Shown one piece after another: positions 9,705-19,691 of a stretch of DNA of 64,000 nucleotides. The position numbers and the translations under genes are program-made. Position 1 is the first letter of the stretch, and every line of letters begins with the position of its first letter. The notes beneath the pieces are model-generated. The model worked only from the letters and a program-made list of their open reading frames with translations, was not told where the DNA came from and did no database searches. This DNA is from Verrucomicrobiota bacterium (GTDB taxonomy: Bacteria; Verrucomicrobiota; Verrucomicrobiia; Verrucomicrobiales; DEV007), in the NCBI GenBank assembly GCA_018970725.1, contig JAGWVU010000009.1:58130-122129 (forward strand). The letters are read 5' to 3'.

Positions 9705-12022
9705 GCCCAGCCTTTCCATCGTCTGATCCCCCACTCCGCCAACACCAAGCCCATGGCGAACAAAAACCAGAGGGGATGATGCCAGGCCGGACTCGCCACG
9801 GTCTCCACCACCGGCACATCCAGCTCCGCGGCCCGGCGCGCGAAATCGTTGAGACCGTCCCAACCGAGGACCCTGCCCCCGGTGCGGGCCGCCAACGACT
9901 CCAGCAGGGCGCGATTCGTCCCCAGAGAGGCGAACTCGTCCACCTCCGGATTCCAGGCCCAACCGGTGCGCGACGTGCCCAGCTCGAGTGGCTTGCCGTC
10001 CGGATCGGTCCCGGTCACCTTGGCGAGCACCTCCCATGCCCCCGGCTCCGGACAGACAAAGCCGGCCTCGAAAAGACCGGGCTCGTCCAGGCTCGGTTCG
10101 GCAAAAAGCCGGGTGGTTCCCGTTCCGCCGATCCGGCTCACCTCGAGACTGACCGTGGCGTTTTCCTCCGGGCGCCAGGCTTTGGTGCGAACCCGGACCT
10201 CGATCTTCCGGTGGGCCGGTTCTTCGTCCCCGCTCCGTGACGTAGTGACTTGGACGAACCCCGGGACACCGACGACCAACCAACGCACGACCTGACGCCA
10301 CCAGGTCTCCATGTCCCCGCGCAGCGCCGGCCCCTCCATCCCCCAACGCCAGAGATCTCCGATCATGAGCGCCCCGACCCGGCCCTCCCCGTAGGAATGC
10401 ACCGCCAGAGCCGGCACCTCTTCGCCGGATTCCGCCACCGCCGCGGCCAGCACAGTCGCCCCCGGCTTGACGGAGCGCACCTCGTTGATGACCCGGAAAG
10501 CTGGCAAAACCGCCAGGCGCTTTTCCTCTTCCTCCCGCATCAGCCGCAACCGGACCCAAGGCTCCAAAAGTCCTTCCCGGGTGAAGCGGAAATTGGCCGG
10601 GGGCGCTTCCTTCCCGGTTCCGGACCGGTCGAGATACACGGGCAACAAACGCTCCACCGGCGTCCGCTCGTAGGCCCCGAGCTGGAGGGACTCCTGCCCT
10701 CCCAACATCAACAGCCCCCCTCCGCGGCGGGACACGAAGGATTCGAGCAGGGCCAGCTGATCCGCCGTGAAAAAGGCCGACTCAAGGTCGTCGAGGATGA
10801 CGGCGTCGTATTCCGGGAACAGGGCTTCCCGTTCCTTCGGGAAACCGTCCCTCAATTCCCCGGCGTCCCGGGTGTTGAGGCGTTGCAGCACCGGCTTGTC
10901 GTAACTCTCCCCCTCCGCTGCCTCCCCTTGGAAGCCACGGAACAAGGGATTCGTGTTCTCCCCGGCCCGCCCCCGCCACTCGAATTTCGGCTCGCGCTTG
11001 GCGAGACGGATCAGGGCCACCATCCCGATCTCCTCGTCCTTCCGGACCGCCCGGTGGAGGAATTTGTATTCCCAGTTCGGTCGCCCCGCCACGTAGAGCA
11101 CCCGGTAATCCCCCCGGCCCATGTCGACGACGAAATTCCGCGCGTTGTTCCGCCCCGTGATCTCCGCCACCCCCGCAGCCTCGGGAGCGACGGTCACCCG
11201 GTAGGCCGAAATCCCGGAAGCCGCCCCGCGGAAGCGCAACCGCACCGGGATCGACTGGGAATCGGAACGGATCGTCACCCGTTCCACGGCCATCTCCCGG
11301 CCCGCCGGGTCGAGAATCTGGATCCGGCAGGCCTGCCCCGCCAAACCCGAGGCGGAAACTTGGACGGAAACGGTGACCGGCGCGTCCTCAAACCCGCTCT
11401 CGGAAACCGCCAACCCGGTGACCGCCAGGTCCGGACCTTCCGGCGCCCGACCCACCATCACAGGAAAAACCGGGACCCCGGGGTTGACCCGTTCAAGCCG
11501 TTCCCGGTCGGTCGCATTGCCATCGCTGAAAAGCAGGATCCCCGCCAGCGGGCGCCGCGCGTAACGCTGCCGCAAGCCCTCCAACGCCGCCCCCAGGTCG
11601 GACCGATTCCCTTTGAGATCCACGGTTTCCGTCGGCACGAGACGGTCCCCGAAGACGAAAGGCTCCACCCGGAAAAGGTCGTGCAAATCCGCCCACCAGG
11701 ATTCCCGCCCCTCACGGGCCGCAGCGAGCCGGGCCGGCAAATCACGCCCCTCGTGCACCTGCATCCCTTCTCCATTGTCCACCAGGATGGCGAAGTCGTT
11801 GGTGCCGCGCTTCGGTTGACGCCGCACCAAGGTCGGCTCGAGCCAGAGGAAAGCGAGCACCGCCAGCAGGAGGAACTTGAGGCCGGCGCAAACCAGGTTC
11901 CATGGAGCCGGGAGCCCGGGCCGCCGGTAGGCGCGCCACACCACCCACGCCGCCAAGCTCACTCCAACCGTGGCCAACCACCAGGAGGCGCTCCCGGAAG
12001 CGAAGGTGATCTGTCCCCCCAT
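9701..12022 (-). CDS. membrane protein with degenerate vWA and GATase-like domains
   Basis: 773 residues from ATG at 12022, four bases after the stop of the coiled-coil gene. Two membrane helices lie at ~13-31 and ~44-62, and one near the C-terminus (WFLFAMGLVLAEW). After helix 2 comes a vWA-like segment whose metal site reads LVDNGEGM (Asp82), so the DxSxS MIDAS motif is degenerate. A beta-sandwich stretch follows, and then a glutamine-amidotransferase-like domain with LLMLGGQESLQLGAY. This architecture resembles BatA-like and putative GATase proteins that often sit near MoxR ATPases in planctomycetes and verrucomicrobia. No moxR or DUF58 gene is in this cluster. Function is unknown; cell-envelope sensing or assembly is a guess. 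Confidence 0.6.
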   Translation of the reverse strand: MGGQITFASGSASWWLATVGVSLAAWVVWRAYRRPGLPAPWNLVCAGLKFLLLAVLAFLWLEPTLVRRQPKRGTNDFAILVDNGEGMQVHEGRDLPARLAAAREGRESWWADLHDLFRVEPFVFGDRLVPTETVDLKGNRSDLGAALEGLRQRYARRPLAGILLFSDGNATDRERLERVNPGVPVFPVMVGRAPEGPDLAVTGLAVSESGFEDAPVTVSVQVSASGLAGQACRIQILDPAGREMAVERVTIRSDSQSIPVRLRFRGAASGISAYRVTVAPEAAGVAEITGRNNARNFVVDMGRGDYRVLYVAGRPNWEYKFLHRAVRKDEEIGMVALIRLAKREPKFEWRGRAGENTNPLFRGFQGEAAEGESYDKPVLQRLNTRDAGELRDGFPKEREALFPEYDAVILDDLESAFFTADQLALLESFVSRRGGGLLMLGGQESLQLGAYERTPVERLLPVYLDRSGTGKEAPPANFRFTREGLLEPWVRLRLMREEEEKRLAVLPAFRVINEVRSVKPGATVLAAAVAESGEEVPALAVHSYGEGRVGALMIGDLWRWGMEGPALRGDMETWWRQVVRWLVVGVPGFVQVTTSRSGDEEPAHRKIEVRVRTKAWRPEENATVSLEVSRIGGTGTTRLFAEPSLDEPGLFEAGFVCPEPGAWEVLAKVTGTDPDGKPLELGTSRTGWAWNPEVDEFASLGTNRALLESLAARTGGRVLGWDGLNDFARRAAELDVPVVETVASPAWHHPLWFLFAMGLVLAEWGIRRWKGWA

Positions 12023-12026
12023 AATC

Positions 12027-15000
12027 TCAGTCACCGGCCGCCAGACGCTCGTAATACGCCCGCACCAAATCGCGGAACGGCCCGGGCACCGGATCCCGAT
12101 CCACCGGCACCAGCGGGTTGTCCTTTTCCACCCTGGACAACGCCTCGCCCACCTCCTGCCGCAATTCCACCAACGGTTGCAGCAACTGCATCCGCACCAA
12201 ATCCCACTGCGGCGCGGTCGCCTCCTTTTCCCGGAAATCGCGCCGCCACGCCCGGGCCCGATCGAGAATCCCCGCCGCATCCGCCTGCAGTTCGGGGGTC
12301 GTCAAGATCTGTTCCACCCGGCGGAGCCCCTCGGCGAACGGCGCATAACCTTGCCCCAAAAGCGGCCCCGGCGACGCCTCTTCCGGCCCGGCCTCGAAAA
12401 ACGGCTTCTCCTCCCCCGGCCTCGCTCCCTTCGCCCCGGTTTTTTCCTTGGCCGCCGTCGCCATCTCTTTTTCGACCGCGTCGATCAACCCGTCCAATTC
12501 CTTCCGGGCGGTGCGCAACGCCTCGCTTTCGCTCCCCAAAACCGCATCCGCCGCCTGCTCAACCCCTTTTTGCAGCCGGTCCACGGCCCGGGCGGCGGCC
12601 CGCTCCAACTCCTGCGCCTCCGCCATCGCCCCGTAGAGACTGAATCGCGATGCCTGCTCCAGGGATTCCACCGGGCTCTCTTCCCGGGCTTCGCGCACCG
12701 CCTCGTAAATCGCATCGGAAAGCATCGGCTCCGATTCCTCGGACTGCTCGGAGATCCGGCGCATCCGCTCGAGGAATTGCTCGAGCGCCTCTTTCTGCCG
12801 TCCCAGTCCGGCGGCAAGTTCTTCGCGCCCGGTCTCCGCTTCCCCGGTTCCGGTGGCCCGCGCCGGAGCCTTGTCGAGTTGCTCGCCCAATTTCTCCTGT
12901 CGCTCCGCCAGCTCCCGCGCCTCCTGCCGCATCCCGCGCAGCTCTTCGGCAAATTGCTGCCCCGCTTTTTCCCGAAAGTCCTCCTGCATCTCCCGCAGAT
13001 TTTCCCCGGCCCGACGGGCCGAACTCGCGGCCGGAGAAAGTTCCCGGCGCTCCAATCGTTCCCCCGCCTCCCGCACCGCCTCGCGCGTGGTGCGCAATTC
13101 CTCGCTCTCCCGGGTCATCCGCCCGGCGTTTTTTTCCGACTCCATCCGCTCGAGCAGTTCATCGACATCCCGCAGCATCTCCTCCTGCTCCTCGCGCAAG
13201 CGCTTCAGGTTGCGTTCCAATTCCTCACGCTCCGCCTCCTCCCGGGCCGCGGCGAGCGCCGCCTCGAGTTCTTGGATCTTGTCCGCCAGGGCTTCCTGAC
13301 GGCGAGCCAATTCCTTGAGACGGGACAGCATCCCGAGATCCTCCTCCCGCTCCGTGGCTTCCTCCTTGTCCGCGTGCCGCTCCGATTCGTAGCGGTCCTC
13401 GTTCTCCTTCAGGTCGAGTTGCATCAACTGCTTCTGCTGGCCGCCCCCTTCCTCTCCGGAAGAGCGGCTCCGCGACCGCGTCACCTGGGTTTCGCGGGCC
13501 TCCGCCGCCAGCAAATCCTGATACGCGGATCGTTCCAAGGTTTGCGCCCGGGTCAACGCCGGCTCTTTCTCCGAGGCGACCTCCCCGAGGGCCCGGACCG
13601 CCTCTTCCATCTTCTTCCGGGCCGAATCGAGCGACTCCCGGACTTCGGGATCCTCGACCTTTTCCAGCGCCGCCCCGACCTTCTCCGCCACCCCCTGCTG
13701 ACCGTCCCGCACCACCGCGACATCCCCGAGCTGGCTTTCGATTCCCCGTTGCCCGGCCTCACGAACCACCTTCCAGGTCGCGTTCAGGATCTCCTTCTGC
13801 CGCTGGCGCAACGCGCCGCTCTGGTTCCCCTGCCCTTTTCCTTGGGATTCACCCTGCTTGACGCCCTCGCTGAAAGCATGTTCCCACTCCCGGACCTCCG
13901 CGTGAAAGAGATCGCCCAGGGTCCGGCGGATCTTCCCGTCGGGTCCCACGTCCTCGGCCCAGAGATGGTAACTCACCAATTGCGCCGGCTTCGCCCCGAG
14001 CCCTTCCAACGCCAGCAACGTGCTCAGCTCGTGCGATTCCCCGGGCTTCAAGCCGCCCCCGGCCAGCAGGATGGTTTCCGTCCGCTCCCCCACCGTGACC
14101 GTCGCCCCGACCCGGCCGAGCCCCAAGTCATCCCAAACCTTTCCCCGGAGCGTCACCTCTTCCAAGGCGGAGACCTCAATGTCCCGTCCCGGAAAGGCCA
14201 CCTCCAACTTCGGAGGTTCGTTGCGCCGCACTTTCACCGTCAACCACGGGGGTTCCGCATTGGCCCGGTCGGCCGCATCCACCAGATGAACCCGATACCG
14301 CCGATCGCTCTCCGGGCGCACCGCGGCGGTGAGCTTCCGCGGGTCGCCGGGATCCGCCACGAGCGGGATCGTTTTGCCATCCTCCCCATACAACTCGGCG
14401 GCCGCCACGGGGTGGTTCACGGTCAGGGTGAAGGCCACCCGGGAACCTTCCAGCGCACTCACCTTGCGCACGTCCCGGTGCGTGACCGGTTCCTGCCCGG
14501 CGTAGGCCGGAGGCGTCACGGTGACATCCGCACGCTCCATCCGCGGCAGTTCGTAGACCCCCAGCCGGTAGGTCTCAGAAACCCCGCCGGCATGGACCAC
14601 CCGGTAACGCAGCGGCTTGTCTACCACGGACACCACCCCGGCGAACACCGGGTCTTCCAAGTCCCGCCTCATTTCCACGCTCCGGCCCAATGGCTCGCCG
14701 CTTTCCCCATCCAACAGTTCGACCGTCGCCTCCTCCGGCACCAAATCGGGAAAACGCGCTTCCACGATCAAGCGGGACCCACGCTCCACTTCGGTGTTCC
14801 CCGGCGTCACTTCGACGGCCATGACGGGAGCGGAGGGCGGCGCGGCCGGGGCCAGCCGCACCGGGGAATCGATCGACTGCAAATGCACGCCGAGGGAACA
14901 CAACGCCACCCAGAGGGCTCCCTGCAGCAACGACCAGCGCCACGCGTGGGGCCGCCTGGTCACCAACGTCCAGTCGTGCTCCGTGGAGTGGGTCAACGTC

Positions 15001-15443
15001 TCCCGCAGCAGCCGATCCTCCAGATAGCCCGGCGGCTTCCCCCGCGGCGGGTCGGGGAGTTCCAGCACGGTCAGCAACCGGCCCTGCAATTCCGGAAACC
15101 GCGCCTCGATCCGGCGGGCCATGGTCCGGAGATCATCAGGCCAACGCCCCGCCAACCGTCGCGCGGCCCAAATCAAACCGGCGGCTGCGGCGAGCCACGC
15201 CAGGCCCATTCCCGCGGGCGGATCCTCCCGGCGGCTCATCCAAGCCCAAAGCAGGAGCCCGCAGATCAGCGAACCGCCCATCGCGCCCAAGCCAAACCAG
15301 CGACGGCGCACCTCCGTCCCGGCATGAAAGACCGGATCGAGCCGCTTCAGAAGCAGTTGACGAGGCGAGGACAGCACCACAACCAGCCCGGCGGGTTTCT
15401 TTTTTCCGGGGCCGGGTGGCAGTATGAGCAGATTGCAGGCCAT
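12027..15443 (-). CDS. large coiled-coil membrane protein of the vWA/caspase cluster
   Basis: About 1139 residues if it starts at the ATG at 15443. A GTG at 15380 (VVLSSPRQLLLKRL) is equally good, and neither has a clear Shine-Dalgarno sequence. The N-terminal ~150 residues hold two or three membrane helices (GGSLICGLLLWAWM, AWLAAAAGLIWAA). Residues ~170-600 look beta-rich, like repeated Ig-type domains. From ~600 to ~1130 the protein is almost continuous Glu/Arg/Ala/Leu-rich coiled coil. It is the first gene of the three-gene unit and is divergent from the Gfo/Idh gene. I do not recognise a named family with certainty; similar proteins accompany vWA proteins in this phylum group. A structural or scaffold role is inferred. 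Confidence 0.6.
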   Translation of the reverse strand: MACNLLILPPGPGKKKPAGLVVVLSSPRQLLLKRLDPVFHAGTEVRRRWFGLGAMGGSLICGLLLWAWMSRREDPPAGMGLAWLAAAAGLIWAARRLAGRWPDDLRTMARRIEARFPELQGRLLTVLELPDPPRGKPPGYLEDRLLRETLTHSTEHDWTLVTRRPHAWRWSLLQGALWVALCSLGVHLQSIDSPVRLAPAAPPSAPVMAVEVTPGNTEVERGSRLIVEARFPDLVPEEATVELLDGESGEPLGRSVEMRRDLEDPVFAGVVSVVDKPLRYRVVHAGGVSETYRLGVYELPRMERADVTVTPPAYAGQEPVTHRDVRKVSALEGSRVAFTLTVNHPVAAAELYGEDGKTIPLVADPGDPRKLTAAVRPESDRRYRVHLVDAADRANAEPPWLTVKVRRNEPPKLEVAFPGRDIEVSALEEVTLRGKVWDDLGLGRVGATVTVGERTETILLAGGGLKPGESHELSTLLALEGLGAKPAQLVSYHLWAEDVGPDGKIRRTLGDLFHAEVREWEHAFSEGVKQGESQGKGQGNQSGALRQRQKEILNATWKVVREAGQRGIESQLGDVAVVRDGQQGVAEKVGAALEKVEDPEVRESLDSARKKMEEAVRALGEVASEKEPALTRAQTLERSAYQDLLAAEARETQVTRSRSRSSGEEGGGQQKQLMQLDLKENEDRYESERHADKEEATEREEDLGMLSRLKELARRQEALADKIQELEAALAAAREEAEREELERNLKRLREEQEEMLRDVDELLERMESEKNAGRMTRESEELRTTREAVREAGERLERRELSPAASSARRAGENLREMQEDFREKAGQQFAEELRGMRQEARELAERQEKLGEQLDKAPARATGTGEAETGREELAAGLGRQKEALEQFLERMRRISEQSEESEPMLSDAIYEAVREAREESPVESLEQASRFSLYGAMAEAQELERAAARAVDRLQKGVEQAADAVLGSESEALRTARKELDGLIDAVEKEMATAAKEKTGAKGARPGEEKPFFEAGPEEASPGPLLGQGYAPFAEGLRRVEQILTTPELQADAAGILDRARAWRRDFREKEATAPQWDLVRMQLLQPLVELRQEVGEALSRVEKDNPLVPVDRDPVPGPFRDLVRAYYERLAAGD

Positions 15444-15598
15444 TGGCGAGGATTTTCCAGCGGAACCCGGTCCGGCGGCTCCGTCCGCGAAGAAATCCCC
15501 CCGGATTCGCAAACTCGCTCGCTCTCTTGTCCAAATTCCCGGGGGTTCGGGGGAAGACGCAGGAACCGATTGCATCCCAATTTTCAAACCCAGCCGTC

Positions 15599-16948
15599 AT
15601 GAGCGATCCCAACTCCAACCTGCCCGCCAGCCGTCGCGGCTTCATCCGGACCGCGGCCGGTGCCGCCGCCGCCTCCCAAGTCCTGTTCCCCAACGTCAAC
15701 CTCCTGGCCCAGGACAACAAAAAGCTCAAGATCGGCCTCGTCGGCATGGGCGGCCGTGGAAGTGGCGCCGCCCGTCAAGCCTGCCTGGCGGATGACAATT
15801 GCGAACTCCACGCGGTCGCGGATCTCTATCCCCAGATCGTCGAAAACCAGTTGCGCAACATTTCCGGCGCTCTGGGCGACAAGGCGGCCACCAAAATCAA
15901 CGTCGGCGACCGCAAGTTCGTCGGGATCGATGCCTATCAGAAAGTGATCGAGAGCGGCGTCGATGTGATCCTCCTCTGCACGCCTCCGGGCTTCCGCCCC
16001 ATGCAGTTCGAGGCCGCCGTCAACGCCGGGCTCCACTGTTTCGTGGAAAAACCGGTGGCTACCGACGTCGCCGGCGTCAAACGCGTCATTGAAGCCTCCC
16101 GCAAGGCCAAGGAAAAGGGGCTCTCCGTCCTCGCCGGTTTCTGCTACCGCTACAACGACCACGCCCGTGACCTTTTCGGCCGCGTGCTTGATGGCGCCAT
16201 CGGCGACATCAAGTCCATCCACGCCACGTATTGGACCAACGTTGTCAAGCCGATGCAGCCCGAGTCCGCCCGCCCCGCCGGGATGAGCGACACCGAGTGG
16301 CAGGTCAAGAATTGGTACAATTACTCCTGGCTCGGCGGAGACGGAATCGTGGAACAAGCCATCCACAGCGTCGACAAGGTGTTCTGGGCGATGCGGGATC
16401 AGATGCCGGTCGCAATTTACGGGATGGGCGGACGTCAGCGTCCCAATCACGTGTGCAACACCTACGACCACTTCCACATCACCTATGAGTTCCCCGGCGG
16501 CGTCCGGTGTCACGTGGATTGGAACCAGTATTTCTCCGGTCCTTACAAGGAAAACGCCGACTACCTCATCGGCACGGACGGGGAGGCCCAGTTCGACCTC
16601 AAGACAGCACAGATCACCGGGAAAAATCCCTGGAAATTCCGTCCCCGCCGCGATGAGGAGGAACGGAACATGTACCAGACGGAGCATGACGAATTCTTCG
16701 CCAACATCCGCAAGCAGCAGCGGCATGCGGATGAAGATTGGATGGTGCGCTCCACCATGTTCGGCCTCGCCGGCCGGATGGCGGCTTACACCGGCCAGAA
16801 GCTCACCTATGACGAGGTCATGAACAGCGGAGAAAAACTTGTCCCGGACAAGATCGATTGGAACGGCTCCCTGCCGGTTCACCCGATGCCGATCCCCGGT
16901 GAAGTGGTTTACCCGCCCGGCGGCATGAAAACCGCCAAGCCGGCCTGA
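15599..16948 (+). CDS. Tat-exported Gfo/Idh/MocA oxidoreductase
   Basis: 449 residues from the ATG at 15599. A Tat signal (SRRGFIRTAAGAAAA) precedes the nucleotide-binding fold: KIGLVGMGGRGSGAA is the dinucleotide-binding loop and FVEKPVATD the conserved EKP motif. The C-terminal half is the Gfo/Idh/MocA substrate domain, with VEQAIHSVDKVFWAM. These proteins are usually NAD(P)-dependent sugar or inositol oxidoreductases. Export of a folded, cofactor-loaded enzyme is the usual reading of the Tat signal. It is followed after 36 bases by a second member, probably in one operon. The substrate cannot be read from the sequence. Confidence 0.92.
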   Translation: MSDPNSNLPASRRGFIRTAAGAAAASQVLFPNVNLLAQDNKKLKIGLVGMGGRGSGAARQACLADDNCELHAVADLYPQIVENQLRNISGALGDKAATKINVGDRKFVGIDAYQKVIESGVDVILLCTPPGFRPMQFEAAVNAGLHCFVEKPVATDVAGVKRVIEASRKAKEKGLSVLAGFCYRYNDHARDLFGRVLDGAIGDIKSIHATYWTNVVKPMQPESARPAGMSDTEWQVKNWYNYSWLGGDGIVEQAIHSVDKVFWAMRDQMPVAIYGMGGRQRPNHVCNTYDHFHITYEFPGGVRCHVDWNQYFSGPYKENADYLIGTDGEAQFDLKTAQITGKNPWKFRPRRDEEERNMYQTEHDEFFANIRKQQRHADEDWMVRSTMFGLAGRMAAYTGQKLTYDEVMNSGEKLVPDKIDWNGSLPVHPMPIPGEVVYPPGGMKTAKPA

Positions 16949-16984
16949 TCCGCACCCGTCCCAACCCCCGACATTCCCGGACGC

Positions 16985-18316
16985 ATGAAGCCCTCGCGCC
17001 GTTCCTTCCTCGCCGGCACCGCTTCCGTCACCGCCGGCTTGGCGTTCCCCGCCATCCTCCGCGCCCGCAACCCCAACAGCAAGCTCCAGATCGCCTCCGT
17101 CGGTTGCGGCGGACGCGGCGGCAGCAACCTCAAGGAAATGATCGGCGAGGACATCGTCGCCCTCGCGGATGTCAACGCGAGGAATCTGGATGCCGCCAAG
17201 AGCCTCTGCCCCGCCGCGCGCCCTTATTCCGACTTCCGGGAGATGCTCGCTGCGGAATTGGACAAGATCGATGCCGTGGTCGTCAGCACAACGGAGCATA
17301 CCCATGCCTTCGTCACGCTCCCCGCGTTGCGGGCCGGGAAGCATGTCTATTCGGAAAAACCGTTGACCCGGGATGTCAATGAATGCCGCCGGATCATCGA
17401 GGCCGCCGCCGCCAAACCTCATCTGGCCACCCAGATGGGCACCCAGATCCACGCCGGGGAAAACTACCGCAGGGTCGTCGAATTGATCCGCGCCAACGCC
17501 ATCGGCCCGGTCAAGGAAGTCCATGTCTGGGTCTCCCGGGCCTGGGGTTGGCAAAGCGCCAGCGATGCCGTGGCCAACAAGGACATTGTCCAGGTCAGCG
17601 AACGACCAGCCGCCTCCGAACCAGTCCCGGAGGGTTTGAACTGGGACCTGTGGATCGGTCCCGCCCCGTTCCGCCCCTTTCACCCGGTCTACTTCCCGGG
17701 ACCGAAATGGTATCGCTGGTGGGATTTCGGCAATGGCACGATGTCGGATCTCGGCAGCCACTGGAACGATTTGCCCTGGTGGGCTTTGGACCTCGATGCG
17801 CCCCTCACCATCGAGGCCGGCGGACCTCCTCCCCACCCCGAAATCGCCCCCGCCTCCATGTGGGCCCGTTACACCTACGGCCCCAAGGCCAGCCGTCCCG
17901 GACTCACCCTCACTTGGTATCAGGGGGCCGAGAAACCGGAAATCCTGAAGAACGGCGGCATCCCGCCTTGGAACAACGGCGTTCTCTTCATCGGCTCCGA
18001 GGGCATGTTGCTCGCGGATTATGGCAGGCATCTGCTTCTTCCGGAAGCCAAGTTCGCCAATTTCACGCGCCCTCCGCAGTCTATCCCGCCCTCCATCGGC
18101 CACCACCAGGAATGGATCCAGGCCTGCAAAACCGGCAGCCCCACCACCTGCCCCTTTTCCTACTCCGGCCCGCTCACCGAAGCCAACCACCTCGGCAACG
18201 TCGCCTACCGCGCCGGGAAGAAGCTCGAATGGGACAGCGCCAGGATGACGTTCCCCAACGCGCCGGACGCCGACAAGTTTCTCAGCCGGACCTATCGGGA
18301 CGGTTGGACCCTCTGA
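16985..18316 (+). CDS. Tat-exported Gfo/Idh/MocA oxidoreductase, second copy
   Basis: 443 residues. The Tat signal [13 protein letters not shown] is followed by [16 protein letters not shown] (nucleotide loop) and [10 protein letters not shown] (EKP motif). The bacterial-type C-terminal domain includes the [13 protein letters not shown] and [14 protein letters not shown] motifs common in planctomycete and verrucomicrobial members. It differs enough from the upstream paralogue that the two belong to different subfamilies and probably act on different sugars. It ends 98 bases before the SRPBCC gene. A weak stem (AAAATCC 18351-18357 with GGATTTT 18371-18377) lies between them, but its loop is long. 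Confidence 0.92.
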   Translation: MKPSRRSFLAGTASVTAGLAFPAILRARNPNSKLQIASVGCGGRGGSNLKEMIGEDIVALADVNARNLDAAKSLCPAARPYSDFREMLAAELDKIDAVVVSTTEHTHAFVTLPALRAGKHVYSEKPLTRDVNECRRIIEAAAAKPHLATQMGTQIHAGENYRRVVELIRANAIGPVKEVHVWVSRAWGWQSASDAVANKDIVQVSERPAASEPVPEGLNWDLWIGPAPFRPFHPVYFPGPKWYRWWDFGNGTMSDLGSHWNDLPWWALDLDAPLTIEAGGPPPHPEIAPASMWARYTYGPKASRPGLTLTWYQGAEKPEILKNGGIPPWNNGVLFIGSEGMLLADYGRHLLLPEAKFANFTRPPQSIPPSIGHHQEWIQACKTGSPTTCPFSYSGPLTEANHLGNVAYRAGKKLEWDSARMTFPNAPDADKFLSRTYRDGWTL

Positions 18317-18414
18317 AATCCGCCGGGTTGCTCCCCCCATCCGGCAGGAAAATCCTCACAAACCCTTCGGGATTTTGCAATTGATTAAGTTATCTTAGCA
18401 ATTTAGAGGGAAAC

Positions 18415-19026
18415 ATGCCTCGCATCCCTCTTGCCGTCACCCTCCCTCTCCTCCTCAGCTTGATCGGTTCCCTTCAGGCCGGCATCTCTCCGACTTGGAA
18501 CTCGTCCACCAAAGCCAAAATCTCGAACGGGGGCGTGGCCCTTTTTCCGCCGGGGAAACATCCCGCCTCCGGGGCCCGGCTGGCGGCGGCCATTCATGTG
18601 GAGGCCACCCGTGAGGAGGTTTGGGGGGTCATCAGCAACCCGGCCAAACAACCCGAGTTTCTTTCCAACGTGAAGCGGGCTCGCGTGACCCAACTTTCCC
18701 CCGTCTCCCAATTGGTCGATCATGAGGTAAAACCAAGTTTCCTCCCGATGACCCTCTCTTATCGCTACCGGACCCAGCAGGTGCCGTTGCAGAGGATCGA
18801 CTTCGCCCGCGTCAGCGGCCAGGTGCGCGGTTTCGAGGGGCGTTGGGTTCTTCACGATGCCCCGGGACTGATCGGCAAGCCGGGCACGGTCATTTTCTAC
18901 GAATTGTTCGTCGATCCGGGCAACGGACTCCCGCAGAACCTGGTCCGGCAGAATCTGCACAAGGATATGCCTTCGATGCTCGGGAAAGTCCGCCAGCGGG
19001 TCTACACCGTGAGAGGGCGTTCCTGA
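18415..19026 (+). CDS. secreted SRPBCC-fold protein
   Basis: 203 residues with a signal peptide (~1-22, LAVTLPLLLSLIGSLQAG). The rest resembles the START/SRPBCC helix-grip fold: IHVEATREEVWGVISNPAKQPEFL is the typical opening of polyketide-cyclase-like members, and the C-terminal long helix is NLVRQNLHKDMPSMLGKVRQRV. Such domains bind hydrophobic ligands. The ATG is preceded by AGAGGG, a weak Shine-Dalgarno match. The upstream 60 bases are unusually AT-rich for this region, which suggests its own promoter. Ligand and role are unknown. Confidence 0.7.
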   Translation: MPRIPLAVTLPLLLSLIGSLQAGISPTWNSSTKAKISNGGVALFPPGKHPASGARLAAAIHVEATREEVWGVISNPAKQPEFLSNVKRARVTQLSPVSQLVDHEVKPSFLPMTLSYRYRTQQVPLQRIDFARVSGQVRGFEGRWVLHDAPGLIGKPGTVIFYELFVDPGNGLPQNLVRQNLHKDMPSMLGKVRQRVYTVRGRS

Positions 19027-19058
19027 CCGCCGCCGGGGGCATTCCCCGATTCCTCGGT

Positions 19059-19646
19059 TTACCGGGCCGCCAGCTCGCGGGCCAGTGCCTGGCTGGCCGG
19101 GTCCAATTTCTCCAGCGGGTAACTGTATTTCACGCCATTGGCCAGCAGGAGATCCACTTTCTGCCCTGACAAACCGGCGAACCTCGCCTTGATTTCCCTG
19201 CCATCAGCGTTGCGCCAGGAGTGGAAATCCGGTGAGACCGTTCCGGCGACCGCGGGGCCCGGTTTTTCCGGATGCACTTTGGCACCTTCGGCCAACCAAC
19301 TCTTCACCAAATTGATCTCCGCGGCGGTGAGACGCTCACCCTTCCCCTTCGGCGGCATCGTGTCCGGATCCGCCGGATCACTGATATAACGCACCAGATC
19401 GCTCTCCCCGGGTTTGCCGGGCTTCATCGAGGCATAGGGGCCGATGTAGAACTCCTCCATGTCGGCGAGGTTATCCAACTGGAGACTTCCCTTGGAGACG
19501 CCCTCGCGTTTGCTGTGACAATCAAAACACTTGGCGTCGAAGATCGGGAGAATGTCGGTGACATAGTCCAAGGCCCGGGCACCCGGGACCGATCCCAACG
19601 CCCAAAGGACAAGCGGGAGAAACCGCAGCGTTCTCATGGCCCGCAT
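19059..19646 (-). CDS. secreted c-type cytochrome (PSCyt1-like) with SHD1-like tail
   Basis: 195 residues from the ATG at 19646; the ATG at 19637 (MRTLRFLPL) is an alternative. After a signal peptide comes ILPIFDAKCFDCHSKREGVSKGSL, with a CxxCH haem site, then the TMPPKGKGERLTAAEI segment carrying the likely axial Met. This is the layout of the planctomycete PSCyt1 cytochrome domain. The last ~50 residues (SWRNADGREIKARFAGLSGQ) look like an SHD1 domain, also present at the start of the DUF1549 protein at 51450. It follows nuoD by 45 bases on the same strand, so it may be cotranscribed with nuoD. Electron-transfer role is inferred. Confidence 0.8.
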   Translation of the reverse strand: MRAMRTLRFLPLVLWALGSVPGARALDYVTDILPIFDAKCFDCHSKREGVSKGSLQLDNLADMEEFYIGPYASMKPGKPGESDLVRYISDPADPDTMPPKGKGERLTAAEINLVKSWLAEGAKVHPEKPGPAVAGTVSPDFHSWRNADGREIKARFAGLSGQKVDLLLANGVKYSYPLEKLDPASQALARELAAR

Positions 19647-19691
19647 TCTGCAGGGTTCACGCGGATCTGGCAAGAGCGGGAATGCCCGGTC

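Noticed and set aside
11970..15602. A 1210-codon plus-strand open frame opposite the coiled-coil gene
   Set aside because: Low-complexity Arg/Leu/Pro text; the minus strand has signal, membrane and coiled-coil features.
15584..18340. A 918-codon minus-strand open frame opposite the two Gfo/Idh genes
   Set aside because: No recognisable motif; both plus-strand genes have Tat signals and EKP motifs, so this is an antisense shadow.
18351..18377. AAAATCC/GGATTTT stem after the second Gfo/Idh gene as a terminator
   Set aside because: Thin AT-rich stem with a 13-base loop and only four T residues; too weak to call.
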